Of a DNA stretch of 64,000 nucleotides, positions 35,760 through 45,400 are shown in pieces. The translations under genes were made by a program, and so were the position numbers. The DNA lies in contig NZ_JPMI01000340.1 of the NCBI RefSeq assembly GCF_000733295.1, positions 1-64,000 of the forward strand, given 5' to 3'. Numbering within the stretch: the stretch's first letter is position 1; each line of letters starts with the position of its first letter. This DNA comes from Archangium violaceum Cb vi76 (GTDB lineage: Bacteria; Myxococcota; Myxococcia; Myxococcales; Myxococcaceae). Below the pieces are notes generated by a model. The model ran no database searches. It had not been told where the DNA came from and was given only the letters and a program-made list of their open reading frames with translations.

Positions 35760-37163
35760 ATGGACGCAACCCCTGTACGTGTGCGCTGGCTCGTCGCCGG
35801 GGCGTTCCTCCCCTCCCCTTCGGGCCGCCGGTTCCTCCTCACCGAGGCCTCCTTCACCGAGCAGCTCGGACACGCCGGGAGCGGGTTGAGCGTCACGATC
35901 CGGGATCGCCTCGGCTCCGGCGACGCGTGCTCCCATACCCTCACCTTCGACGGGCTGGAGGCCTTCCAGCTCTCCGCCGTCATCGACGCCCTGCCGGATC
36001 TGCGCACCCTGCACGCCGTCCGCGAGGCGCTCTCCAACGCCAGGGGCCTGGGTCCCCAGGACGCCGCCCGCCTCGAGCAGGGCCTGGGCCCGGGCCTGCT
36101 GTCCTCCGCGCTGGCCGAGGCCCTCCGGAACACGGACTCGCCCCAGGAGGCCCGCGACGCCGCGCTCGCCGTCATCGAGGAGGCCCTCTTCGGCACCGCG
36201 CGGGACATCCTCCAGCACCCCCGGGTGGCGCGGCTGGAGTCCGCCTGGCGCGGGCTGCACTGGCTGTGGGCGCACTGCCCCACTTCCTCGGGCATGGACA
36301 TCGAGGTGCTCGACGTGGAGCCCCACCAGGTGGTGGACGCGCTCACGCGGTGCATCGACGTGCCCGCCCTTCAGCGCCCCGATGCGTGCTTCCTCCTGGA
36401 CACCCTCGACGACGTGGAGACCCTGCATCGTCTCGCGGCGCTGGGAGAGCAGGCCTGTCTGCCCATGGTGGTGGCGGTCCGCGAGGCACCCGCGTCGGAG
36501 GCGTGGAACCGGCTGCGCGCGGACGAAACCTCCCGCTGGCTGTGCGCCGCCCAGAATCCCGTGGTGATGATGGCCGAGCAGCACGGGGAGGTGCGGCGCG
36601 AATGCTTCACCAGCCCCGCGCTCGCCCTGGCGGCCCTGCTGGCTGCGAGCTTCCGAGACACGCGCACCTTCGGCCGGCTGGTGGGACCGGGCAGCGGGAC
36701 GCGGGCCCCCGCCGTGTGGCGGCCCGGAGGACGCTCGCCGGTGGCGACCGAGGTGGGCCTCTCCCTGCGGGAACAGCAGCAACTGGCCGCGCGGGGCGTG
36801 GGGGGAGTGGGAGGTTGGTGGGACTCGAACGCCGTGCTGCTGGCGGCGGCGCCCACCGTGTACGGCGGCCGGGATGCCACGCCGCTGCCCGCTCAACTGC
36901 TCACCGGCCGCATCGTCCGCCTCGCCGAGGAGATCGCCGAGCGTCTCCCCGCGGGCGCCAACCAGGACGCGGTGTCCGCCGTCTTCACCCGGGCCGCCGA
37001 GGCGTTCCTCCCCACGGGAGGTGCCGGGCGGGCCTGTCAGCTCCAGGGGAAGGTGGTGCCCGCGGGGAACGGCGGGCGCGCCGTCCAGGTATTCGCCGCG
37101 CTACGGCCCGAGCTCGCGGGCACGCACGTGCAGCTCGAGTTCACCCTGCCGCTGCGCGGCTGA
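35760..37163 (+). CDS. TssC-related sheath-like protein of the T6SS accessory module
   Basis: This 467-residue protein contains HPRVARLESAWRGLHWLW near residue 155, the best-known TssC signature (HPEF..LE..WRGL). The following DIEVLDVEP and DACFLLDTLDDVETLHRLAAL parts match TssC in order. It has less similarity elsewhere and lacks the clear C-terminal handshake region, so it is a divergent paralog of the canonical TssC at 53705. A GGAGG site precedes the ATG at 35760. It could be a sheath cap, a sheath adaptor or a regulator; the sequence does not say which. It begins 10 bases after the sensor kinase. Confidence 0.65.
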   Translation: MDATPVRVRWLVAGAFLPSPSGRRFLLTEASFTEQLGHAGSGLSVTIRDRLGSGDACSHTLTFDGLEAFQLSAVIDALPDLRTLHAVREALSNARGLGPQDAARLEQGLGPGLLSSALAEALRNTDSPQEARDAALAVIEEALFGTARDILQHPRVARLESAWRGLHWLWAHCPTSSGMDIEVLDVEPHQVVDALTRCIDVPALQRPDACFLLDTLDDVETLHRLAALGEQACLPMVVAVREAPASEAWNRLRADETSRWLCAAQNPVVMMAEQHGEVRRECFTSPALALAALLAASFRDTRTFGRLVGPGSGTRAPAVWRPGGRSPVATEVGLSLREQQQLAARGVGGVGGWWDSNAVLLAAAPTVYGGRDATPLPAQLLTGRIVRLAEEIAERLPAGANQDAVSAVFTRAAEAFLPTGGAGRACQLQGKVVPAGNGGRAVQVFAALRPELAGTHVQLEFTLPLRG

Positions 37164-37278
37164 GTCGGACCCGGGGCTCAGCCCGCCCAGGGCAGGCCCT
37201 CGGTGAGGTCCTGACGGATGTGGCGGGGATGTGCGATGATGGGCCCAGGCACCCTGCTCGAGGGGAGGAGACCACCCG

Positions 37279-39207
37279 GTGAGGACGGCATTCCAGGAGG
37301 AGCTCAAGCCCGAGCTGACGCTCACCATCGGCGGCAAGTCGTTCTCCATCCCCGGGGGCCAGCTCACGCACCTCGCCGTGCGCCTGGCCAGCCATGGCTT
37401 CACCGCCTCGGTCACCTTCTGGACCTCGATGGAGAAGAAGGACGCGCCGCTCTTCACCGCCTTCCAGAAGCCGGACCTCGTCCAGGTGCGGCTGGCCGTG
37501 GCCGCGGTGGATCACGCGCTCGACACGCCGCCCGCGCCGCTCGTGGTGCAGGGCCTCGCCCGCAGCCGCCGGCTCATCGCCGAGCCCCATGGCAAGGACA
37601 AGAAGTCCGAGCGCGTCTTCCGCCGCTACACCTTCGAGTTCGCCGACGCCGCCCAGGTGCTCTGGCGCCAGCACCGCCCCGTGGAGCTGCACACGGACAT
37701 GTCCATGCAGGAGGTGCTCGAGGCCCACAAGGCCAGCCTCCAGCTCTCCTACGACTGGGCGGCGCTGCGGCAGAAGCAGGAGATGCTGTGCCTCGCGGTG
37801 GGCGCGGATGCCCCCGGGGTGAGCTTCTACGACTTCGTCCTCTGGTACGTGCACGCGCACCACGGCGTCTTCGCCTACGACACCCAGAAGAGCGAGTACC
37901 TGCTGGCCGACAGCAAGCCCTCGGGCACGGCGGCTCCGCTCGACCGGCACCAGGTGGCGCACGTGGAGACGAAGCTGCCGCCGCCCATCCGCCACGGCAC
38001 CCGCGTGCTCAACGCCCTGGCCAACGGGCCCACCACCACGCCCATCGAGCAGCCGCAGGCCATCACGGGCGTGTCCCATGACGTGATGCTGCGCAACCCC
38101 ATCACCTCCCAGGTCGAGCAGCGGCAGAAGCTGGAGAAGACCCGCCTGCAGGTGCGCCAGCGTCAGCTGCACCTGTCCTTCAAGGACTTCCCCTCGGTGC
38201 CCGTCCATCCCGGCGCGCTGGTGCGCATGGAGGGCCCGCTGTGGCCCGCGACGATGACGGGGCTCGACGAGGACCACCGGGTGCTGGAGCTGGAGCTGGA
38301 GGCCCATGCCACGAGCGAGGGCCAGCACGACAACCAGCAGACGCTCCAGGCCCAGTACCAGATGACGATGTCGGCGCGGCTGGAGTCCGCCTCGGAGCCG
38401 CTGGTCACCCTGCCCGCCTTCCGCGCGCCGCACTACCCCATCCACGTGGAGGCCCTGGTGCACAGCCCCGGCGGCGAGCCCCAGGACAGGCGCTACCTCA
38501 TCGTCGAGGACGAGAAGACATCACTGGCCTGGTTCCGGATGACGGTGCCGCTGTGGAACCAGACGGTGAGCGTGCCCGCCGAGCCCATCCACTTCCCGGG
38601 CCAGTTCTTCTTCCCGCCGTACAAGAACACGCGGGTGCTGGTGGCGCTGCACTTCGCGCATGCCGAGTTCGATCGCTTCCTCGACTGGAAGGAAGGCGTG
38701 CGTACGCCCCAGGACGGACAGGGCGATCAGATCCTCCTGGGCTGGAACAAGTCGAGCCAGACGGCCTTCACCCACGACTTCCAGGAAGACAAGCCGGTGT
38801 GGCGCATGCTCCGCACCAATGGGGGCGACACCCAGGTCATTCGCATGAAGGAGGGCAACCTCTTCATCCAGGTGAAGGAGTCGCAGAGCGGCGCGGCCCC
38901 CACCCCCACCTACGATGTCTCCCCTCAGGTGGAGGCCGCCAAGGGGGACCTCACGACGGCGGTGGGAGGGGCCATCGGCGAGACGTCCGCCGCCTACCAG
39001 GGCGCGATGACCTCGGTGCGTGCGAAGATGAAGAGTGCCCAGGCCGAGGCCAAGGCGGCGCTCACCGGGGCGCGCACGGAGGTGGGCGCCAAGGTGGCCG
39101 AGGCGAAGAGCGGGCTGCAGGGAGCCACCTCCCGGCTGTCCCAGGGTGTGAGCGAGTTGGGGAGCGCGGCGGAGCAGGCCAAGGCTGCCCTCGAGAAGCT
39201 GCGGTGA
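37279..39207 (+). CDS. VgrG-like T6SS protein with C-terminal helical extension
   Basis: This 642-residue GTG-start protein parallels the minus-strand VgrG-like protein (49528-51183) along its length. Shared blocks include LTLTIGGKSFSI, an FxxAAxxLWRQHxP segment, SFYDFVLWYVHAHHGVFAYD and RFLDWKEGVRTPQDGQGDQ. These correspond to the gp27-like hub of VgrG. No gp5 beta-helix spike follows. Instead, residues about 545-642 form a long Ala/Lys/Glu-rich helix (AAYQGAMTSVRAKMKSAQAE). The helix may dock on the coiled-coil protein encoded next. A GGGGAGGAG site precedes the start. Confidence 0.72.
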   Translation: MRTAFQEELKPELTLTIGGKSFSIPGGQLTHLAVRLASHGFTASVTFWTSMEKKDAPLFTAFQKPDLVQVRLAVAAVDHALDTPPAPLVVQGLARSRRLIAEPHGKDKKSERVFRRYTFEFADAAQVLWRQHRPVELHTDMSMQEVLEAHKASLQLSYDWAALRQKQEMLCLAVGADAPGVSFYDFVLWYVHAHHGVFAYDTQKSEYLLADSKPSGTAAPLDRHQVAHVETKLPPPIRHGTRVLNALANGPTTTPIEQPQAITGVSHDVMLRNPITSQVEQRQKLEKTRLQVRQRQLHLSFKDFPSVPVHPGALVRMEGPLWPATMTGLDEDHRVLELELEAHATSEGQHDNQQTLQAQYQMTMSARLESASEPLVTLPAFRAPHYPIHVEALVHSPGGEPQDRRYLIVEDEKTSLAWFRMTVPLWNQTVSVPAEPIHFPGQFFFPPYKNTRVLVALHFAHAEFDRFLDWKEGVRTPQDGQGDQILLGWNKSSQTAFTHDFQEDKPVWRMLRTNGGDTQVIRMKEGNLFIQVKESQSGAAPTPTYDVSPQVEAAKGDLTTAVGGAIGETSAAYQGAMTSVRAKMKSAQAEAKAALTGARTEVGAKVAEAKSGLQGATSRLSQGVSELGSAAEQAKAALEKLR

Positions 39208-39235
39208 GCAAGGATCCGGGGGACGGAGCGGACCC

Positions 39236-39460
39236 ATGAAGCAACTGATCGGCAAGGTAGCGGAGCTTCGCGGAGAGCTGGAGTCCTTCAGCACGGGCGT
39301 GGTGGCCCGCCTGGAGCCGATCCGCACGGAGGTCGAGGCCCTCACGGGCAAGGTGGAAGCGGCCATCGGCTCGCTGCGTCCCGAGGTGGAGGCGTTCGGT
39401 GGCGAGCTCTCGACTCAGATCGATGCACTGGACGCCGAGCTGGCGCAGATGGAGCCCTGA
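39236..39460 (+). CDS. Small helical protein of the T6SS accessory module
   Basis: This 74-residue, almost wholly helical protein begins MKQLIGKVAELRGELESF and continues with heptad-like VVARLEPIRTEVEALTGKVE. It has no signal peptide and no known family that I recognise. It starts 29 bases after the VgrG-like stop and its own stop abuts the GTG start of the 811-residue coiled-coil gene, so the three are surely co-expressed. It resembles a short version of the helical tail of the preceding protein. Confidence 0.65.
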   Translation: MKQLIGKVAELRGELESFSTGVVARLEPIRTEVEALTGKVEAAIGSLRPEVEAFGGELSTQIDALDAELAQMEP

Positions 39461-41896
39461 GTGAAGGCCCTGTGGTCCAGGTTCGACAAGGCGGCGGATG
39501 ACGTGCTCGCCCTGCGCGAGAAGCTCGAGTCCTCCGGAGGCCGGGTGCGCGGCTCCGTGAAGGCCATCGAGCCCGCGGTCTCCTCCCGTTTCCAGGCGCT
39601 GGAGAACACGGTGAAGGACAAGGAGCAGTCCTTCGTGCAGCAGCTCGACTCGCTGGGGCAGGACGTGGTGACGCGCTGCCAGTCCCTCTCCACCGAGCTG
39701 CTCGCCACGCTGAAGAAGCGCAAGGACGCCCTCGAGGCGAAGCTCGACGAGCGCTTGAAGCAGCTCGAGGGCGAGTACCAAAAGCTGCGCGACCAGGTGG
39801 AAGCGGAGGTGAAGAAGATCACCGCCGAGCTCGAGGCCCAGGAGAAGAGACTCCAGGAGGAGCTCCAGAAGCTGCGGGCCGTGGCCGAGCAGGAGGTGAA
39901 GAAGCTCACCGCCGGGCTCGACGCCCAGGAGAAGAAGCTCCAGGAGGAGCTCCAGAAGCTGCGGGCCCAGGCGCCGCAGACGGATCCGGGCGCGGCCGCG
40001 CGGCTGGAGGCCCGCGAGAAGCAGATCCAGGAGGAGCTCCAGAAGCTGCGCGCGCAGGTGGATGAGCAGGTGAAGAAGGCCACCGCGCAGCTGGATGCCC
40101 GCGAGAAGCAGCTCCAGGAGCAGATCCAGAAGCTGCGCGATCAGGTGCAGCAGCAGACGAAGAAGCTCGAGGAGCGCGAGAAGCAGCTCCAGGAGGACTA
40201 CCAGAAGCTGCGCACCCAGGCGGAGCAGGAGCTGGAGAAGCCGATCAAGGAGCTCGAGGCCCGCGAGAAACAGCTCCAGGAGGAGTTCGACAAGGTCCGC
40301 ACCCGCGTGAGCGAGGAGCTGAAGGGCGTGGCCACGAAGCTGGAGAGCGTGACGACGCTGGTGCTCGCCCCGGCCGTGCAGGTCCGCAAGCTGGTGGGCC
40401 AGGAGGCCGAGCGGCTCGACAAGGCCATCGACACGGTGATCGCCCAGCCCTCCACGGCCCTGCAACGGCTGCACGACACGGTGCACGCGACGAGCGAGTC
40501 CTCGAAGGAAGAGGCCCGGCGGCTCATCGGGCAGGTGCGCGCGGGACTGGAGCCGGTCCGCACCACGATGAAGAGCGCCACCGAGACGGCCGATCAGCTC
40601 CTCCAGGTGCTGGAAACCACTGTCGGCGGCACCCTCGCGACCGGGAGGGATCAGCTCAACCAGGTGCTCGACACCCTCGAGAAGGCCCTGGCCGACCAGG
40701 TGCAACAACTGGCCAACGGCATCAAGGCCGTGGAGCAGTTCATCGAGCAGATCCAGCAGCAGATCGACACGCTCATCACCCAGGGCAGCCAGGCCATCGA
40801 CACCTTGATGCAAACGGCGCTCGCCACCTTCGAGTCCATCCAGAAGCCCGTGCAGCAGACGATCGACACCGCCTTCTCGGTGTTGGATCAGCTGATGGAG
40901 ACCATCGCCCAGCTGGAGAAGCAGCTGTCGGCGCTCTTCGCCCTGCTGCCCGAGAAGCTCGAGCAGTTGCAGACGCTCTACAAGACGCTGGTGGGCACGC
41001 TGGAGTCCGTGCTGGCCAAGGCCGTGCAGATGCTGGAGGCCATCCCCGCCTCGGATCTGCCCAAGCCGCTGGTGGACCCGGCCATGCAGGCCATTGGCAA
41101 GGTGGTGTCACAGATCTCCACCCAGCTCACGACCATCTCCAACCAGGTGGGGCAGCAGATCACGACGCTGCAGGATCAGCTCATCACCCAGGTGGAGCAG
41201 CTCCAGACGCAGGCCGTCACACAGGTGCAGGCCCTGCAGGATCAGCTCGTGCAGCAGATCAGCACCCTGCTGGAGTCGGTGCGGAGCACCATCGATCAGG
41301 CCGTCACGCAGGTGGAGCAGCTCGTGGTGCAGGTGACGGCGCAGATCGCCACCGCCCGGGATCAGGTGGTGAAGCAGGTGGAGGCGATGGTGGAGAAGGT
41401 CTCCGCGCGCGTGGAGGAGCTGAAGACGCAGGTGAAGGAGAAGCTCACGCTCCTCCAGGACAACCTCGAGGCGGGAGTGACACAAGCCGCCGCGCAGATG
41501 AAGAAGGTGGGCGAGGCGGTCGAGCAGCAGGTGGCGGCGGCCCGCGAGCAGATGAAGACAGGGCTCGACACGGCCCGGACGTCGGTGGAGCAGGCGCTCG
41601 GCGAGGTGCACAAGGCCCGCGAGCGCATCGAGACCGAGCTGTCCCAGCGGGTGGATCAGCTGCTCTCTCCCCTCACGACGCAGGCCGGGACGCTGATGGA
41701 CGAGGCGGCGAAGCAGATCGACGCCATGGCCGGCCGGGTGGACGCGGCCCGGGAGCAGCTGCTCGCGCCGATGGACAAGATCGAGCAGTCCCTGGCGGAG
41801 ACCACCCTCTTCGAGGAGCCGTTGAATCAGGCCCGCACCTGGGTGGAGAAGCTGATGGACGGGCTCGACGCCCAGGTGCGCGCGTTGGCCGCCTGA
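39461..41896 (+). CDS. 811-residue coiled-coil repeat protein of the T6SS accessory module
   Basis: This is a highly charged, nearly pure alpha-helical protein starting at GTG 39461. Residues about 100-275 hold repeats of roughly 28-35 residues built from EKQLQEELQKLRAQ and VKKxTAxLDAxE. A second Gln-rich repeat region lies at about 400-660 (QVEQLQTQAVTQVQALQDQL, repeated in variants). The length suggests a rod tens of nanometres long. There is no membrane segment, signal peptide or toxin domain. It may be a tether, a ruler or an effector carrier for the VgrG-like protein; all of these are inference. It converges on tssJ with one base between stops. Confidence 0.75.
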   Translation: MKALWSRFDKAADDVLALREKLESSGGRVRGSVKAIEPAVSSRFQALENTVKDKEQSFVQQLDSLGQDVVTRCQSLSTELLATLKKRKDALEAKLDERLKQLEGEYQKLRDQVEAEVKKITAELEAQEKRLQEELQKLRAVAEQEVKKLTAGLDAQEKKLQEELQKLRAQAPQTDPGAAARLEAREKQIQEELQKLRAQVDEQVKKATAQLDAREKQLQEQIQKLRDQVQQQTKKLEEREKQLQEDYQKLRTQAEQELEKPIKELEAREKQLQEEFDKVRTRVSEELKGVATKLESVTTLVLAPAVQVRKLVGQEAERLDKAIDTVIAQPSTALQRLHDTVHATSESSKEEARRLIGQVRAGLEPVRTTMKSATETADQLLQVLETTVGGTLATGRDQLNQVLDTLEKALADQVQQLANGIKAVEQFIEQIQQQIDTLITQGSQAIDTLMQTALATFESIQKPVQQTIDTAFSVLDQLMETIAQLEKQLSALFALLPEKLEQLQTLYKTLVGTLESVLAKAVQMLEAIPASDLPKPLVDPAMQAIGKVVSQISTQLTTISNQVGQQITTLQDQLITQVEQLQTQAVTQVQALQDQLVQQISTLLESVRSTIDQAVTQVEQLVVQVTAQIATARDQVVKQVEAMVEKVSARVEELKTQVKEKLTLLQDNLEAGVTQAAAQMKKVGEAVEQQVAAAREQMKTGLDTARTSVEQALGEVHKARERIETELSQRVDQLLSPLTTQAGTLMDEAAKQIDAMAGRVDAAREQLLAPMDKIEQSLAETTLFEEPLNQARTWVEKLMDGLDAQVRALAA
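39769..40290 (+). repeat. DNA-level tandem repeats in the coiled-coil gene
   Basis: Near-identical blocks encoding variants of EKQLQEELQKLRAQ recur at least six times, with wording such as CTCCAGGAGGAGCTCCAGAA repeated. The unit length varies, which points to repeated unequal exchange. Confidence 0.75.
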
Positions 41897-41897
41897 G

Positions 41898-42425
41898 CTA
41901 CTTGCCGCCGGGGAGGCCGGGCAGCTTGGGCATCTCCTTGGGCAGCTCCGGCAGCTTGGGGCCCTCGGGCGGCTTCGCCTCGGGCGCGGCGGCCTGCTGA
42001 TCCTGAGGCAGCGCGGGAGGGCTGGAGTCGCTGAGGATGCGGCTCACGGTCAGCTCGATGTCCACCGAGCTCGTCACCGGCGGGCTGAGCAGCAACTGCC
42101 AGTTGCCGTCCGGCGCGGTGAAGAGGAAGGAGACGGCCAACGCCCCCTCGGCCGGCGCCTTCACCTGGAAGCGCTGGATGGTGCCCGGATAGATGACGGA
42201 CGTCTGCAGCACGGTGTTGTCCGGGGCGCCCACCTTGGAGGCCACCTCGGAGTAGGCCTCGTTGGCGTACTGCTTGGGGTCCACCTGCCGGACGAGCATG
42301 TACATGGGCCGGCCCAGGTTGGTACCGGGAGGCGACTTGACGTTGAGGTTGATCCTGCTGGCCCCACAGCCACTGAGCAGGGCCAGTGCCGCCAGGGCCG
42401 TCAGCCGATACATGCGTGCGCTCAT
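41898..42425 (-). CDS. tssJ: T6SS outer-membrane lipoprotein TssJ
   Basis: This predicted 175-residue lipoprotein has a signal with lipobox LLSGC (residues about 16-20). The mature part has the TssJ pattern of a beta-sandwich (PMYMLVRQVDPKQY) and ends with a Pro/Lys-rich tail. TssJ anchors the TssL-TssM complex to the outer membrane. Its ATG overlaps the tssM stop by four bases (ATGA), and it is the last gene of the minus-strand T6SS operon. The Pro-rich C-terminal extension (about 40 residues) is unusual. Confidence 0.82.
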   Translation of the reverse strand: MSARMYRLTALAALALLSGCGASRINLNVKSPPGTNLGRPMYMLVRQVDPKQYANEAYSEVASKVGAPDNTVLQTSVIYPGTIQRFQVKAPAEGALAVSFLFTAPDGNWQLLLSPPVTSSVDIELTVSRILSDSSPPALPQDQQAAAPEAKPPEGPKLPELPKEMPKLPGLPGGK

Positions 42426-45400
42426 CGCGGCACCTCCCGGAAAGGCACCCAGGGGTCTCCCTTGAGGCCGAAGCTGATCTCCAACCCGCGCTTGCCCACG
42501 CCGTTGCCCTGCAGGGCGAGGCTCCACTGGCGGCGCTGATCGCTGGTGAGGGTGGCCTCCTCGAAGAGGCGGAAGCAGCTCCAGGCCGAGCGGTTCCACG
42601 GCAAGGACAGGTACTGGGGCGCGTCGCGCGCGGGCGAGCGCATCTCCAGCACGATGGAGGACACCTGCTGATCCCACCAGCTCAAGGGGAACTCCTGCCA
42701 GGTGGGGCTCTGGTTGAAGCCATAGGCGGTCGTCTTCCCACACTTGAGGGAGGACATGGTGACGAAGACGCCGGTGATGGGCGGCGCGGGCAGGGGCTGG
42801 GGCTGCACCTTCAACATGAGCGGCCGGGGCCGGCCCTCCTCGTCCCACAGCAGCTTGGACAGGCGGGACAGGCGGCTGAGGGACAGCAGCAGCTCGTCCG
42901 GCATGGTGAGCTTCTCGCGCAGGGGGCCGCGCAGGGACCACTGGGTGCCCCGCTCCATGGCGACGCGGGAGAACATCTGGTCCACGAAGTGCCAGAAGGC
43001 ACCGTCCTTGCGGCGCAGCACCTCCAGCTCGCCCGGATCCACGTCCTCCTTGGAATCGGGGTTGAAGGGGTAGCGCTCCAGCATGGGCCGCAGCATGCGC
43101 CCGGTGGCCTCTTCCCACTGGCGCGCCAGGGTGGCCTCCAGCTCCTGCTTGCCCAGCTTCTGCACCTGGAGGAAGGGCTCGAGGAAGGGCTGGCGCAGCT
43201 CGCCGGTGATGCCCTGCGTGTCCAGCCACTCCTGGGCCTTGCGCAGGTAGGAGCCCTCCTCCTCGAGCAGCATGGACAGGGCCACCTTCTCCAGCGGGGT
43301 GATCATGTCCGCGAGCTCCGCGGTGCCGTCCTGCGGCGCCGCGTCTCCCTCTCCCTCTCCCTCCCCGGCCGGGGCCTTCTTGTCCTTGGCGGGGGCCGCC
43401 GCGGCACCAGCCGCCGCCTTGTCACCGCCCGCGGCCTTGTCCTGGCCGGGCTTCCTGGACACGGCGTCCAGCTCGTCGTTCATCTGCGCCACCAGCGCCT
43501 GGTACGGGGCGAGCGCGGCATAGAAGCCGCTCTTGTCCGCCGTCATGAGCTGGACGATGGGCCGGAAGGGCGCCACGGAATTGCGCAGCGGCTCGTAGTA
43601 CGGCCCCTCGAGCGGCTCGAGGTTGGCCCGGGTGGCCACGTCGCGCAGCATGTCCACCTGCTCCGACGAGGGCTGGGTGAGCCGGGCCAGCGAGTCGATC
43701 AGTTGCCTGCGCGGCACGTTGAAGTGGTAGCCGCGGATGGTGTGGAAGAGCCCGTCGCGGTAGCCCTGGGAGAACATGTTCACCCGCTTCTGCACGTAGG
43801 CCTCGCGCTTGGCGGCCTCCTCCATCGGGAGCTGGGCGTTCTTCAGGCGCTGGGTGAAGTCATCCACCAGCGGCTTGAGATCCGCCTCGAAGGGCGTCCG
43901 GGTCAGCACCATCTGCCCATCGCGCACGGAGGCATGGGCGGCGACCGACAGCCGGCCGCTCTTCTCGTAGGAGTCGAGCAGGGCCTGCAGGAGATCCCGC
44001 GAGAGCTGGGGCGGGCGGAACTCGAAGGACTGCTGGAGCAGCTCGATGCGGTACGGGCCCTTGTTCTCGCCCGTCAGCCAGAGGCCATCGCGGGTGAGCA
44101 GCTCGGAGGGCGTCATCTTCTCCACGGCCTGGAAGCCCGCGTAGGCCTCTTCCTCCATGCGCAGCACGGCGGCGAGCGTGTCCCGGTTCGTCCTCAGCCA
44201 GTCGAGCACCTGCACGGTGGTCTCGATGCCCTCGAACTGGCGCGTGTTGACCTGCACCGCCGAGGCATCGAAGAGGTTGAGCACGGTGGGCAGCGCGACA
44301 TAGACGTCCAGGTCCGCGAGCTGCGCCTGCAGCCGCTCGCGCTCCTCGCGGCGCAGCTCCAGATCCGCCAGCCCCTTGGGCCCGGACTCCAGGGTCTGCC
44401 GCAGGAACAGGAAGTGATCCACCCAGGGCTTGAGCTGGCTCTCGAACGTCAGCCGCTGCGTGTAGGGCCAGCAGGACCAGTCCTCGTCCGCGTTGTTGGA
44501 GAGCTGCACGGCCCCGCGGCGGCAGGGCGGAGAGCGCTCCCAGGGCTCGTCACTGGCGAGGACGTAGGTGGCCACCAGGGGCTCGCGCAGATCCAGCGCG
44601 GAGATCCACGTGCGGCGCTTCTCCATGCTGGAGGAGGCCGTGGTGCCGTCCTCGCCATCGCGAAGCTGGCGCAACAGGCGCGTGTGCTGGGGCTGGACGC
44701 TGGAGCTCACGAAGGTGCCCAGGCTGTCCCCACTGGACGCGTGCAGGGTGGCCAGCAGGTAGAGCACCTGCTCGGGGCGGCAGTCCTGGGGCCGCTTGCG
44801 GCACTGCGTGAGGGCGGGCCGCAGGTGGCTCTCGCGGATGCCACGGGCCAGCCGCTGACGCAGATCCAGCATCTCATCCGGGAAGCTGGTGCTGAGCGGC
44901 GGCCACCAGCGCGTGGCCTGGTTGAGATGCAGCAGCGCTTCCGCCGCCTCGTTCACCTGTTGCTCGACGACCTCTCCCCTGCCCTCCAGCCCCTGCTCGC
45001 GCAGCTCGGTGACCGTATTCTCGAAGCGCTGCAACTCCTCCTGCGCCTCACCCAGCAGCGAGTAGAAATGGGTGTACGCGGCGACCACCGGCAGACAGCC
45101 CACCGCGGCGATCAGCGCGGCGCGGTGCATGTGGGTGCGCAGGTAGTGCTGGCGCAGCGACTGGGTGGAGCTCTCCTCGACGAACACCGACAGGGTGTCG
45201 CTGGCGCGCGCCTCGGGCGTGCGGGAGGAGAAGTACACCCGGGTGAGCCGGGGCTTGTAGGAGAGCGTGTCGCCCTCCAGCAGCGCGGAGACGAAGCGTC
45301 CGAGCGCGGAGAACGAGCGTCCGCCCTGGGAGTAGAAGTGCTCCAGGCGCTCGAAGTCGTCCACCGGCAGCGAGGTGAGGCCCAGGGCCAGGTACTGCTC

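Noticed and set aside
33251-36355. 1034-codon minus-strand open frame
   Set aside because: It is antisense to the sensor kinase and the TssC-like gene, with no recognisable domain.
39769-40290. CRISPR-like repeat array
   Set aside because: The repeats are in frame, directly adjacent, variable and encode heptads. There are no spacers or cas genes.
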